A DNA stretch of 22,449 nt from CAG-217 sp963642245 (GCA_963642245.1 CAVIFY010000031.1:1-22449), one strand, 5' to 3'; positions 1-7,592 are shown, counted from the stretch's first letter. Notes: generated by a model not told the origin, from the letters alone. Made by a program: numbers and translations.

Positions 1-65
1 TCGGCCTGGCGCTGATCATCCTGCTGCAAGTGGCAAAGACCAAGTTGGAGAAGAAGCAGAGTTAA
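1..65 (+). CDS. C-terminal tail of a membrane protein (partial)
   Basis: The window opens inside a reading frame (codons from position 3) that ends at TAA 63-65. It reads GLALIILLQVAKTKLEKKQS: a hydrophobic stretch followed by a Lys-rich tail, as at the end of a last transmembrane helix with a cytoplasmic C-terminus. The rest of the gene lies upstream, so no family can be named. No convincing terminator follows directly; the next sequence is a palindromic repeat. Confidence 0.6.
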   Translation, partial: GLALIILLQVAKTKLEKKQS

Positions 66-72
66 AAAATAA

Positions 73-100
73 GCGGGCGGCAGATTGCCGCCCCTACGGT
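73..100. repeat. Palindromic repeat family B, copy 1
   Basis: GCGGGCGGCAGATTGCCGCC followed by CCTACGGT: a short hairpin (GGCGGCA/TGCCGCC) with a CTACGG tail. Related copies lie at 261-289 (opposite orientation) and 14094-14120. The shared core is a GGCGG/CCGCC stem plus CCTACGGT or its complement. Confidence 0.7.
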
Positions 101-111
101 AAACCTTTTTG

Positions 112-157
112 CCTCCCTTGTAAAGGGAGGGGGACCACCGTAGGTGGTGGAGGGATT
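112..157 (+). repeat. Palindromic repeat family A, copy 1
   Basis: CCTCCCTTGTAAAGGGAGG (stem CCTCCCTT/AAGGGAGG) is followed by a second hairpin ACCACC-GTA-GGTGGT and ends AGGGATT. The same architecture, a Gly-codon-like palindrome, a variable second hairpin and an AGGGATT end, recurs at 10942-10991 (inverted) and 11014-11057. No coding capacity is seen. It resembles a MITE/REP-like dispersed element. Confidence 0.8.
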
Positions 158-222
158 AAACGGCTAAAGCAAGCCCTGCCCTACGGCATATTGCTTGTGG
201 CGCATTCCGTAATGTCTCCTCT

Positions 223-250
223 CCCCCAAAAGGTTGATGCCTTTTCGGGG
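223..250. other. Imperfect hairpin in the repeat-rich intergenic region
   Basis: CCCC-AAAAGG and CCTTTT-C-GGGG form a stem with one bulge around the loop TTGATG. It sits between repeat copies A1 and B2. It is not followed by a T tract on either strand, so it is more likely repeat debris than a terminator. Confidence 0.4.
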
Positions 251-260
251 ACCCCATAAT

Positions 261-289
261 ACCGTAGGGGCGGATATCATCCGCCCGCC
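261..289. repeat. Palindromic repeat family B, copy 2 (inverted)
   Basis: ACCGTAGGGGCGGATATCAT then CCGCCCGCC. Its reverse complement has the same GGCGG-loop-CCGCC-CCTACGGT plan as copy 1 at 73-100, so the two B copies are inverted around repeat A1. Another CCTACGGTAG occurs just after, at about 302-311. Confidence 0.65.
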
Positions 290-321
290 AATCCTGCTGA
301 CACCTACGGTAGAATAAGCAT

Positions 322-358
322 AAAATACAAACAGACGCACCCGGTGATGCGCCTGTTT
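322..358 (-). terminator. Rho-independent terminator after the Cys-rich hypothetical gene
   Basis: AAACAGACGCA (329-339) pairs with TGCGCCTGTTT (348-358) with one internal mismatch. On the - strand the hairpin is followed by TTTGTATTTTA. It starts 3 bp after the stop codon of the gene ending at 361 and closes that operon. Confidence 0.7.
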
Positions 359-360
359 TA

Positions 361-837
361 CTATCTGTTTTCAATATCGGATATTCGCAAAAGCAGCAAT
401 GCTTTTAGACAGCAAAATTGATCGGGTGTCGGGTTCACAAATCGAAAGGTGGTTCTGCAAACATTGGCGTACTCTGTTCCAAAAGCCCTTTTGGTGGTTC
501 CGCCGCTGCAAGCGCCGCAGTGCTCGCAAATATCAATATGCCGTATGGCTGCCTGTTGCAGTGCCTTGTTCGGTACAGGGCGTTCATACCAGCCGGAACC
601 GCTGTCATCCGTCCAAATTGTCAGCGGCGAAAAGCGCTGCTCATCACCGGTGCCGTTAAACAGGATAAAGCATACAAATTCGTTCAGATATTTAACATAC
701 CAATATGATTGCCCTTCCCAATATCCGCCGGCCCGTTCAAATGTCATTCCATTATCGGTAAGAAAATGCAAAAAGTCAAACGCAGCTTCATTGGGAGCTT
801 GACTGTAAATATCTTGTGTGGCGCGCGGCTCATTCAT
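361..837 (-). CDS. Cys-rich hypothetical protein (158 aa)
   Basis: I do not recognise the family with certainty. The first 100 residues are aromatic-rich and globular with no signal peptide or membrane segment. The C-terminal part has C104-x2-C107-G-x-C110, then C127 and C142-C143. This is a spacing that could hold a zinc ion or form disulfides. The start ATG overlaps the stop of the upstream GNAT gene by 4 bp (ATGA), so the two are translationally coupled and probably work together or on the same substrate. The gene ends at a hairpin terminator. Function unknown; a small metal-binding enzyme or regulator is only a guess. Confidence 0.75.
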   Translation of the reverse strand: MNEPRATQDIYSQAPNEAAFDFLHFLTDNGMTFERAGGYWEGQSYWYVKYLNEFVCFILFNGTGDEQRFSPLTIWTDDSGSGWYERPVPNKALQQAAIRHIDICEHCGACSGGTTKRAFGTEYANVCRTTFRFVNPTPDQFCCLKALLLLRISDIENR

Positions 838-1313
838 AATTTACGCTCCATAAATCCCACGGTAAAGGGGAGATGGTCAAATCGTTTTGTGCCTGTGTGG
901 ACGAACCCCTGGGACTGATACCAGGCTTTCAGCACCGTGTTTTCTTCTACAATGCCGATTTGGATTTTTTGTGCTCCCAAGTGGTCCTTTGCATAATCGG
1001 CGGCATAGCGCACCAGTTCTTTGCCGAGCCCCAGGTGCCTGTAGGCCGGTAAAACCGCCAGGTGATCCAGCTCTGCGCCGTCGGCTGTGGGGTGTAAAGA
1101 AAAACAGCCCGCAAATGTGTTTTGGTAACGGCACAAAAACAGGGAACACCCGCCATCAAAGGCGGCGCGCAGTTTGTCTGCCGGCATAAATGCCGTGTGC
1201 CCCGGGCAATTCTCCCGGGTCAAATGCAGATCCTCCGCCACAGTCTGAAAGCTCTTGTGAATGATGTCCAAACAAATCGGCAGTTGCTCCGCTTTTGTTA
1301 CTCGTATGATCAT
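834..1313 (-). CDS. GNAT-family N-acetyltransferase (159 aa)
   Basis: Predicted acetyl-CoA-dependent acyltransferase. Residues 80-105 read AELDHLAVLPAYRHLGLGKE, carrying the GNAT beta4 strand and the motif A pyrophosphate-binding loop (R/Q-x-x-G-x-G/A: RHLGLG). The C-terminal A-W-Y-x-x-x-G-F (130-137) is the usual GNAT motif B. Length is typical for a single GNAT domain and the enzyme should be cytoplasmic. The start at 1313 has AAAGGGG 8 nt upstream and a promoter at 1353-1381. It is first in a two-gene operon with the Cys-rich 158-aa protein. Substrate cannot be inferred. Confidence 0.9.
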   Translation of the reverse strand: MIIRVTKAEQLPICLDIIHKSFQTVAEDLHLTRENCPGHTAFMPADKLRAAFDGGCSLFLCRYQNTFAGCFSLHPTADGAELDHLAVLPAYRHLGLGKELVRYAADYAKDHLGAQKIQIGIVEENTVLKAWYQSQGFVHTGTKRFDHLPFTVGFMERKL

Positions 1314-1352
1314 CGTTTGCGCCCCTTTTGCCTGTACTTGGCTTTACTATAC

Positions 1353-1381
1353 ACTATACCATAAGCACCGGGCATTGTCCA
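1353..1381 (-). promoter_or_regulatory. Promoter of the GNAT/hypothetical operon
   Basis: On the - strand: TGGACA, 17-bp spacer, TATAGT preceded by TGG (extended -10). Predicted transcription start is about 33 nt upstream of the ATG at 1313. TGn-extended -10 boxes recur at several other promoters in this window. Confidence 0.65.
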
Positions 1382-1414
1382 TATTTGGCCTTTTGTGGTG
1401 GCGTGGATCGGTAG

Positions 1415-1448
1415 AAATAAAAATACCACCGGCGAACGGAGCCGGTGG
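1415..1448 (-). terminator. Terminator of the alkylation-repair/CmpB operon
   Basis: Perfect 8-bp stem CCACCGGC (1426-1433) / GCCGGTGG (1441-1448), loop GAACGGA. On the - strand it is followed by ATTTTTATTTC. It lies 10 bp past the stop of the gene ending at 1458. A CGTTTTCT tail on the + side may give weak bidirectional activity. Confidence 0.85.
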
Positions 1449-1457
1449 CGTTTTCTA

Positions 1458-2135
1458 TTATTTATTGATGGTATCCAGGAATTCCCATTCCACAAAGCGG
1501 GACTGCATCCAGCTGTCCGGGGCGTCCTGGTCCAGGTAGGTTTGGATCTTGGACTGGGCGGTGACGCCGTAGTGGCGCTCGCTCCAGCGGACGATACTGG
1601 CGGCGGTCAGCCCCAGGTCCAGCGCCATAAACAGGCTGACGGCCACGCACACGGCGTGCCAGCGGCGGCCGCGGACCCGCTCCAGGCTGCGGCTGATCCG
1701 GGGTTGCAGTTCGCAAATGCCAAAGGCGGCGGCGCCCCAAATGCAGGAGAAGCCCGCGCAGATCAGGCCCTGATAATTGAGAAAGCTGTTCTCATAATTC
1801 CAGGCCCGCATACCCAGCCAGTCCCGCAGCAGCAGACCGCAAAGCAGCTCCAGCACGGTGGCTGTGGCGGTCATAATCAGCACTCTGGCCCAAATGGGCA
1901 GCCCCCGCAGCCGCACGGCACCCACATAAAACAGCACGGCGCCGGTGCCGTAAAGGATATTAAATGCGCCAAAGACAGACACCACATGACTCTCCCAGTG
2001 CCCTTTGGTGATCACGCAAAAGGTGCCCTCCATCAGCACACCCAGCACGCACCCTACCAAAAAAAGCAGCAGCAATTTGTCAAAGGTGATCTCGTTGGTA
2101 TTCGCTTTTGTCTCGCTCTTTTCTTTTATGTACAT
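1458..2135 (-). CDS. CmpB-type putative ABC-transporter membrane protein (225 aa)
   Basis: Polytopic membrane protein resembling the family annotated as putative ABC-transporter type IV / CmpB (PF06541). About five hydrophobic segments are visible, and the diagnostic W-N-Y-x-x-x-F-x-N-Y-Q-G-x-I-C stretch is followed by S-x-x-W-G. The actual transport role of this family is unproven. I chose the ATG at 2135 (MYIKEKSETK) because GGAGGAG sits 5 nt upstream; an in-frame ATG 17 codons earlier lacks such a site. It lies 60 bp after the methyltransferase gene with no terminator between, so it is probably the last gene of the repair operon. Confidence 0.8.
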   Translation of the reverse strand: MYIKEKSETKANTNEITFDKLLLLFLVGCVLGVLMEGTFCVITKGHWESHVVSVFGAFNILYGTGAVLFYVGAVRLRGLPIWARVLIMTATATVLELLCGLLLRDWLGMRAWNYENSFLNYQGLICAGFSCIWGAAAFGICELQPRISRSLERVRGRRWHAVCVAVSLFMALDLGLTAASIVRWSERHYGVTAQSKIQTYLDQDAPDSWMQSRFVEWEFLDTINK

Positions 2136-2195
2136 GGTTCTCCTCCGGTGGCAGGCGGTGCCTGCCGCTATGGTCGATGGTATCAAACGGTGGCG

Positions 2196-2738
2196 TTACA
2201 GCGCCGTGCCCGCTTTTGGCACATACACCCCGGTCAGATCCGCTCCCTCCAGGCGCAGCAGCTGTAATTTTCGCTCTATCCCGCCGGCATAGCCGGTCAG
2301 GCTGCCGCCGCTGCCCACCACCCGGTGGCAGGGGACAATAATGGAAATGGGGTTGTGCCCCACAGCGCCGCCCACTGCCCGGGCGGATATGGTCTTTGCG
2401 TCCTGCTTTCCGGCGATCCGGGCTGCGATTTGGCCGTAGGTCATGGTCTTTCCATAAGGAATGGTCAGCAGAATTTCGGCCACCGCTCGGCGAAAGGGTG
2501 TGCCGGTAAGCGCCAAGGGCGGAGTGAAGTCCGGCTCCCGGCCGCCAAAGTACATATCCAGCCAGCGCGCCGTTTGGTCAAAGACAGGCAACGCCTTTTC
2601 CGTATGCTCCGGGGGCAGGGTGGCGGCAAAGTGTTTTTGGCCGTCAAACCAAAGACCGGTGAGGGCCGTGCCGTCGCTTGCCAGGGTGATCTGGCCCAGG
2701 GGCGACGAATAAGAACAGGTATAGGCCGTTTCGCTCAT
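2196..2738 (-). CDS. ogt: Methylated-DNA--protein-cysteine S-methyltransferase (180 aa)
   Basis: Suicide repair protein that moves alkyl groups from O6-alkylguanine in DNA to its own cysteine. The active-site motif I-V-P-C-H-R-V is at residues 134-140 (acceptor C137), followed by G-S-G-G-S-L-T-G-Y-A-G-G. The winged-helix DNA-binding part includes Y101-G-Q and the Arg finger R120-A-V-G. Length matches Ogt-type proteins without an Ada regulatory domain. The ATG overlaps the stop of the upstream glycosylase by 4 bp (ATGA), showing translational coupling of two alkylation-damage repair activities. Confidence 0.95.
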   Translation of the reverse strand: MSETAYTCSYSSPLGQITLASDGTALTGLWFDGQKHFAATLPPEHTEKALPVFDQTARWLDMYFGGREPDFTPPLALTGTPFRRAVAEILLTIPYGKTMTYGQIAARIAGKQDAKTISARAVGGAVGHNPISIIVPCHRVVGSGGSLTGYAGGIERKLQLLRLEGADLTGVYVPKAGTAL

Positions 2739-3397
2739 TTGGCTTTCCTCCCGCTTTTCGGTTTTGCCTTAGGGGCGTAGTCCTTCATATCCGGCAACGC
2801 GCCGCCGGCCACCGCCCAAAAGTACAGGCTGGCCACGCTGCAATAGGGGCTAAGCCTGCGGCGGTACTTCTCAAACAATTTGCGGTCGATCTTGCGGTGG
2901 TGGTACACCATACGCATACCCCGCTGAATGGCCAGATCGCCGTAGCTGAGCACATTGGGCCGCTGCATACAAAACAGCAGGATCATCTCCGCCGTCCACA
3001 CGCCAATGCCCTGTAAGGACGAAAGGACCGCGATGGCCTCATCGTCCGGCATAGACCGGACCGCTTCTATATCAAAGCTGCCGTCCTGCACTTTCCGGGC
3101 AAAGTCGGTGATGTACTCCGCCTTTTTGAAAGTCATACCCAGCGCCTGTAGCCGCTCCACACCGGCGCCCAGCACCGTTTGGGCATTGACGGTGCCCAGT
3201 ATGTCGCACATACGCTGCCAAATGGTAGCCTGGGCCTTGGTGGAGATCTGCTGGCCCACAATGTGGTGCACCACCGCGGAGAACAGGTCCGTATCCACCG
3301 TGCGGTACACTGGGCCGATCCGGTCGATCACCTCTGCCAGGCGCTTGTCCTTTTGGCGCAGATAATTCAGCTCTGTTTCGCCGTATGCAAAGTACAT
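2735..3397 (-). CDS. AlkA-like DNA-3-methyladenine glycosylase (220 aa)
   Basis: HhH-GPD superfamily base-excision glycosylase, expected to remove 3-methyladenine and related alkylated bases. The helix-hairpin-helix is at residues 126-139 (L-Q-G-I-G-V-W-T-A-E). The catalytic Asp is D154 in S-Y-G-D-L-A-I-Q-R-G; N-terminal V-G-Q-Q-I-S-T-K-A is also typical. No iron-sulfur Cys cluster is seen, separating it from EndoIII/MutY. The start at 3397 has GGGAGG 8 nt upstream; an in-frame extension to 3592 would run through the promoter and is rejected. The tail is Lys-rich. It shares a 4-bp overlap with the methyltransferase gene. Confidence 0.92.
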   Translation of the reverse strand: MYFAYGETELNYLRQKDKRLAEVIDRIGPVYRTVDTDLFSAVVHHIVGQQISTKAQATIWQRMCDILGTVNAQTVLGAGVERLQALGMTFKKAEYITDFARKVQDGSFDIEAVRSMPDDEAIAVLSSLQGIGVWTAEMILLFCMQRPNVLSYGDLAIQRGMRMVYHHRKIDRKLFEKYRRRLSPYCSVASLYFWAVAGGALPDMKDYAPKAKPKSGRKAK

Positions 3398-3436
3398 GAT
3401 GATCGCCTCCCGGTGCGGTGCTCTCTTTGTACTTTC

Positions 3437-3445
3437 ATTATACCA
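3437..3445 (-). promoter_or_regulatory. Extended -10 promoter of the alkylation-repair operon
   Basis: TGGTATAAT on the - strand, a perfect extended -10. The -35 position holds only ATAAAT, so recognition would rely on the TGn extension. The predicted start site is about 33 nt upstream of the ATG at 3397. No Ada-type operator could be recognised. Confidence 0.65.
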
Positions 3446-3487
3446 TAATCGTAGCACGGATTTATAAAAGAAATGTAAACAAAAAGC

Positions 3488-3518
3488 AAAGCTCAAGGAA
3501 AAATATGCCTTGAGCTTT
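3488..3518 (-). terminator. Terminator of the 1249-aa pilin/adhesin gene
   Basis: AAAGCTCAAGG (3488-3498) pairs with CCTTGAGCTTT (3508-3518) around a 9-nt loop, directly after the stop at 3522. On the - strand it is followed by GCTTTTTG. The GCTCAAGG/CCTTGAGC stem recurs at the terminators at 16331-16353 and 18763-18788. Confidence 0.85.
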
Positions 3519-3521
3519 TGA

Positions 3522-6500
3522 TTATTTCTGATTTTCTTTGCGTTTTGCCTTGCGGCGGCGCAGCGCGGCGGGCAGGAACAGCAGCGCCACACCGGCAGCG
3601 ATCACGCCGGTGCCCAGTAGCAGGTACGGGCGAATGCCGGTATCGCCGGAGGTGGGCAGGTCCGGCAGCTTGTAATTCATCAGCCGATAGGGCGCCTGCG
3701 CCCCCTCGATCTGTTCAAAGGCCGGGGTGCCCGCCACAGTGCCCACGGCGGTGATGGACCACACCGGCGGGGTCACCGTGGTGTCGTACACCAGCTGCCA
3801 CTGCCCGGCGGGGGTGGTGTAGCCGGAGGGCGCCGCGTACTCTACCAGGCGGTAGGTGTCGTTGCCCTTTAAGTCGGCAAAGGTCACCAGTCCGGACTTG
3901 GAGGCGGAGGTTTGCAGGCTCACCAAAGTCCAGCAGGCGGCAGAGTCCGCCGTTAAGGTGCCGTCCGTATGCAGGCGCAGCAGAGCGGTGTGGTCGTGGC
4001 TCTCGTCTGTGCAGGTCAGTTTATACAGCCCGAATTTGGCGCCGCCCAGGGCGTTGCCCTCCGGGTCCGATTTGATAAAGGAAAAGTCCAGCTCCCGCAG
4101 AGCGTAGTAGTTGACCACCTTGGACACCGGGGTGGTGCCGTCCGCCAAAGTGACGGTCACCTTGCCGGCCTTGACCTTGGCCATATACACCTTGTCGTTG
4201 GGCAGGTAGTTGGCCGGAGCCTTGGTTTCCTTTATATAATAAGTACCGCTGGGGTGCTGACCAAAGGACACAAAGCCGCTTTTGTCCGACACAGCCGTTT
4301 GCAGCGCTTGGGTACAGTCTGCGTCGCTATATAGGGTGAATTCCGCACCGGGCAGCGGGCGGTCGGAGTCGTCCACCTTGGCAAGGCTGATGGTGCCCTC
4401 CACCACACGGTTGTGCACCGTCAGCAGGGCGTGGTCGGCAAATTGGCGCTCTCCGTTCTCGTCCAGCCAGGTGGCGTCCTCCGAATAGGTGCCGTCCGTC
4501 CCCAGCTTATATAAGGTGGCGTCGTAGCTGACCAGATAGTCCTGGTAGCCGTCGCTGTCTGCACCGGCGTCATAGGCCACATCGCCGATCATCACCTCGC
4601 GCAGGCTGTACTCCGCCACCTTGCCGTCTATGTACAGGGGCAGATCCTGCCACTGGTACTGCCAGTTGTTCTCTTTGCTGAGTACCTGGGTGTAGGCGCT
4701 GCCGGTGAGCTTGGCGTTGTTGCGCCACAGCTCCACGGTGACCGGCCGGCGCAGGTCCTCTGCCGTGTCGCCCCAGTCTTTTTGCGCCTGCACGGTGGTC
4801 AGCAGCTTGGAGCGGTTCTTAATGGTCAGCAGGTTGGTGCCCACGCCCTCCAGCCACTGGCTCTCCTTGCCGGTGGTGGCGTTGATCACCTCGTTGGCAA
4901 ACTCGATCTTGCCCAGGTCCGTTACGGTAATGCGGATCTTGGTGGGTCCCTCGTAGCCGGTGGGCACCGTTTCTTCCAGGTAATACTGCTCGCTGAGACT
5001 GCCCACCCCGTGAATACCCAGCTTGATGGTAAAGTAGCCGTTGGCGTCGGTGGTCAGCAGGTTGTCCTCCACCACCTGGCTGTAGCCCTCGGTCTGGGCG
5101 CCGGTGTCAGTGGAGTAGTCGTAGGTGCCGGGCTTTTTATATAGGGTCAGGGGGGTGCCGTCCACCTTGCTGATCTTGAATTGCACGCCGCGCAGGCCGT
5201 TGCCGGTGGCGGCGTCGATCTTGTTGACCGTCAGCAGCCCTGCCTGCACATACATATTGCGCAGCACCACCGTTTGGCAGGTGTCGTCCGGCACATCGTT
5301 GGGGTACGCCTGGGCGGTCACATCCACACCCTTGGCAGTATAGGTCCGCCAGGTGCCGTCGTTGTCCTCGGAATTTTCCACCTTATACTGGTTGGAGTTG
5401 TTCCACTTGTCCTGGCTTAGGGTGTAGCCGTGCTCCTGAATGTTGTAGGTACGGTTTTGGCGCACCGGCAAGGCCCAGGTGTAGGTGTCCGTCTCCGGGT
5501 CGTAGTCGGTGTAGCCGGTTTTGGTCCGGTCGCCCTCTTTGTCCGCCGCGTTCAGGGACAGGGTGTAGTCGGTGACCTTGCTGCCGCTTTCCGTATGCTC
5601 CACGGTGACGGAGAATTTGTCCTTGATCCGCTCTATGGCCTCGCTGTCACCGGCAAAGGTCTTGGTGACAACCAGGCGGCCGTGCTTAGCTACCAGCACG
5701 CCGTCAATGTGCCAGCCGTCGGAGCGCTCGTATTTCAGCACATACCAGCGAATGGTAAAGTTGTCCGTGGTCAGGTCCTGGGGCTCAATGGTGGTGCCGT
5801 CCAGCTGGAAGGTGGTGCCCGCCTTGCGCAGACCGGCTAAGATCTGCTCGTCGGAGGGGAATTCCTCCACCTGCACTCCCGGCTCGATGGGGTCCGTATC
5901 TGTGGTGCGGATCCGGCTGTCCACCGCGTAGGCGTTGTCTGCGCTGGTGGGGGGCGCGATCAGTTGGGCGTTGGTGTAGCCGTCGGTGGCGACCTTTTCG
6001 GAGCCAAACACCCGGGAATGGGCCACGGAGCCAGTGAATTTGTCCGGGTGCTGGTGCTGGAACCCGTTGCTGATATTATCCATGATCTCGCAGTCCAGGT
6101 TCAGGTAAAAGTTTACGGTCTCAATGTGGGACTTGGCGTCCTTGGCCTGCCATACCGAGTGGAGCAGCACCTCATTGTTGCCGTCTGCATAGGCCCGCAG
6201 GGCGTCCAGCTCCAGGGTGTCGCCGGGCGGCAGCACGGTGGTGGTGCCGTCCACCTGCCAGCCGATAAAAGTATAGATAAAGTGGCGGTTGTTGCCGTTC
6301 TTGGCGGGGGGCACATAGCTCACCGCCGTCTCCGCGTCCGTGCTGCGCAGGGTGTAGGTCTTGCCCTGGGCCTCCTCCGCATAGGTGGTTTGGCCGTTGA
6401 CGGTGCCGTCCGTCTCCACATCTTGCAGGTAGGCGTTGTACTGGGACAGGTCTTGCAGCTTGTCTGCCAGGGTGGCGTCGTACACCACGGTAGGGTGGCC

Positions 6501-7271
6501 GGAGGTGGTGGTAATGCGCACCGGGCAGGCAATGTTTTCAATTTTAACGGTAACGGTACCCTTGTCCGTGTCCGTTACCTGGGTCAGGTCCAGCAGGGTG
6601 CCGGTGTTGCCGTTGACGGTTTTGTACAGCGCCTCGTCCAGCAGGGGCAGCACGATCTCCTCGCTGTCGCCGTAGCGCAGCAGGTGGCTCTCCGGCGGGG
6701 GATAGGCGGTATCATCCGGAATGGCGTGGGCCGGGTCAGACACCGTTACATGGTAAAAGCCGTTTTGGATCAGCACATCGGTGTTGTCCGTGGTGGTGCT
6801 GCTGTCAAAATACACATCGCTGCCCTCCACATTGGACGGCATATAGTACAGGTAGTTGGTGGTGCGGTGGCTGATGGGCACCAGGTAGGCGCCGGTCTCA
6901 TCGTCCAGAATGGGCAGGGTGTCGCCCCAAATGGTCCTGGGGGAGTCCGAGTCCGTGTGGGGAAAAATGCGGCCGCCGGTAAAATCCGCTGCGGCAAAGC
7001 CGTATGTGGCGTACACGCTCTCCAGCTCCGTAGGGTCCACATAGTATCGCACCTTGCTGCCAAAGCGGGCCTGCCGGTAGGTGGTCAGGGTGCCCACCTG
7101 GGTCCAGGCTCCGTCCACGGAGGCAAAGCAGTTCACCGTTGCCGCCGCGGTGGCGGTGGACTTTTGCACCGCCTGGGCAGAGGTGACCATGGGGGATACG
7201 CAGCCGATAAAGGTCAGTACGGCCAACAGCAGCGCAACGCTCTGTTTGATTTTCAAGTGAAAAAACCGCAT
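3522..7271 (-). CDS. Wall-anchored multi-domain CnaB/SpaA-type pilin or adhesin (1249 aa)
   Basis: Large sortase substrate, likely the tip or ancillary adhesin of the pilus encoded next door. Signal peptide at residues 1-34 (cleavage after A-Q-A). The first ~520 residues match no family I know and may carry the binding function. A CnaB-like region (~523-660) follows, then a SpaA-type domain (~676-790, E-box Y-Y-L-E-E-T-V-P-T-G-Y), a Cna B-type domain (~820-950), a SpaA domain (~957-1055, E-box Y-Y-I-K-E-T-K-A-P) and a last one (~1060-1195, Y-R-L-V-E-Y-A-A-P-S-G-Y). The sorting signal is L1205-P-T-S-G, then a hydrophobic helix and an Arg/Lys tail; LPTSG departs from LPXTG at position 4. RBS GAGGAGAAC precedes the ATG. 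The gene is divergent from the major pilin, unusual for one-strand pilus operons. Confidence 0.93.
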   Translation of the reverse strand: MRFFHLKIKQSVALLLAVLTFIGCVSPMVTSAQAVQKSTATAAATVNCFASVDGAWTQVGTLTTYRQARFGSKVRYYVDPTELESVYATYGFAAADFTGGRIFPHTDSDSPRTIWGDTLPILDDETGAYLVPISHRTTNYLYYMPSNVEGSDVYFDSSTTTDNTDVLIQNGFYHVTVSDPAHAIPDDTAYPPPESHLLRYGDSEEIVLPLLDEALYKTVNGNTGTLLDLTQVTDTDKGTVTVKIENIACPVRITTTSGHPTVVYDATLADKLQDLSQYNAYLQDVETDGTVNGQTTYAEEAQGKTYTLRSTDAETAVSYVPPAKNGNNRHFIYTFIGWQVDGTTTVLPPGDTLELDALRAYADGNNEVLLHSVWQAKDAKSHIETVNFYLNLDCEIMDNISNGFQHQHPDKFTGSVAHSRVFGSEKVATDGYTNAQLIAPPTSADNAYAVDSRIRTTDTDPIEPGVQVEEFPSDEQILAGLRKAGTTFQLDGTTIEPQDLTTDNFTIRWYVLKYERSDGWHIDGVLVAKHGRLVVTKTFAGDSEAIERIKDKFSVTVEHTESGSKVTDYTLSLNAADKEGDRTKTGYTDYDPETDTYTWALPVRQNRTYNIQEHGYTLSQDKWNNSNQYKVENSEDNDGTWRTYTAKGVDVTAQAYPNDVPDDTCQTVVLRNMYVQAGLLTVNKIDAATGNGLRGVQFKISKVDGTPLTLYKKPGTYDYSTDTGAQTEGYSQVVEDNLLTTDANGYFTIKLGIHGVGSLSEQYYLEETVPTGYEGPTKIRITVTDLGKIEFANEVINATTGKESQWLEGVGTNLLTIKNRSKLLTTVQAQKDWGDTAEDLRRPVTVELWRNNAKLTGSAYTQVLSKENNWQYQWQDLPLYIDGKVAEYSLREVMIGDVAYDAGADSDGYQDYLVSYDATLYKLGTDGTYSEDATWLDENGERQFADHALLTVHNRVVEGTISLAKVDDSDRPLPGAEFTLYSDADCTQALQTAVSDKSGFVSFGQHPSGTYYIKETKAPANYLPNDKVYMAKVKAGKVTVTLADGTTPVSKVVNYYALRELDFSFIKSDPEGNALGGAKFGLYKLTCTDESHDHTALLRLHTDGTLTADSAACWTLVSLQTSASKSGLVTFADLKGNDTYRLVEYAAPSGYTTPAGQWQLVYDTTVTPPVWSITAVGTVAGTPAFEQIEGAQAPYRLMNYKLPDLPTSGDTGIRPYLLLGTGVIAAGVALLFLPAALRRRKAKRKENQK

Positions 7272-7333
7272 GGTGAGTGTTCTCCTCGTCTTCTAATCAC
7301 GCTTAAAAAACTTTTCTCATTTTTTCGGCTCAT

Positions 7334-7362
7334 ATTTTAATCCTCTATATAGCAAATTTCAA
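7334..7362 (-). promoter_or_regulatory. Promoter of the pilin/adhesin gene
   Basis: On the - strand: TTGAAA, 17-bp spacer, TAAAAT. The predicted start site gives a leader of about 55 nt before the ATG at 7271. A TATATA sequence in the spacer offers an alternative -10. Confidence 0.6.
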
Positions 7363-7413
7363 GACAAATCCCGCTTTTTGTACAAACTGCGAAAAAAGCA
7401 GACCGTAGGAAAT

Positions 7414-7506
7414 CCGTTTTTGTGCACCCGTTCTATATGCTGCTTTACCGCGCCAAAGTAGGCCGAAAGCGTACTGCTTTTTGGCCGTTTGTGCACCCTG
7501 CACAAA
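7414..7506. promoter_or_regulatory. Three TTTGTGCA sites in the pilus divergent region
   Basis: CCGTTTTTGTGCACCC (7414-7429) and CCGTTTGTGCACCC (7485-7498) are near-identical direct repeats. The second also forms a perfect inverted repeat TTTGTGCA-CCC-TGCACAAA at 7488-7506. The sites lie midway between the two divergent pilus promoters, with no ORF of credible quality. They are candidate binding sites for an unknown regulator (inference). Confidence 0.5.
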
Positions 7507-7563
7507 AATAGACCGCCTGATTTTCAAACCAAACTGCAATGTGTAGAAATGCCTGTTTTTTTC

Positions 7564-7592
7564 TTGACAACCGGGCGAGTTTGTAGTAATTT
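7564..7592 (+). promoter_or_regulatory. Promoter of the major pilin/sortase operon
   Basis: TTGACA (7564-7569), 17-bp spacer, TAATTT (7587-7592). The -35 is perfect and the -10 is imperfect, as in regulated promoters. The predicted start near 7599 leaves a ~120-nt leader before the ATG at 7720. Confidence 0.7.

Noticed and set aside
66..360. CRISPR array candidate because of repeated palindromes
   Set aside because: The repeats are of two families in mixed orientation with no regular spacer length, and no cas gene is present.
1395..2267. 290-aa open frame on the + strand across the CmpB-type gene
   Set aside because: Antisense shadow that begins inside a terminator and has low-complexity Gln/His-rich sequence.
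3398..3592. N-terminal extension of the AlkA-like gene
   Set aside because: It crosses the extended -10 promoter and a terminator of the neighbouring gene; GGGAGG supports the start at 3397.
5964..7340. 458-aa open frame on the + strand, antisense to the large pilin/adhesin gene
   Set aside because: It is the complement of a well-supported gene with signal peptide, domains and sorting signal; its Gly/Val/His-rich protein has no motif or RBS.
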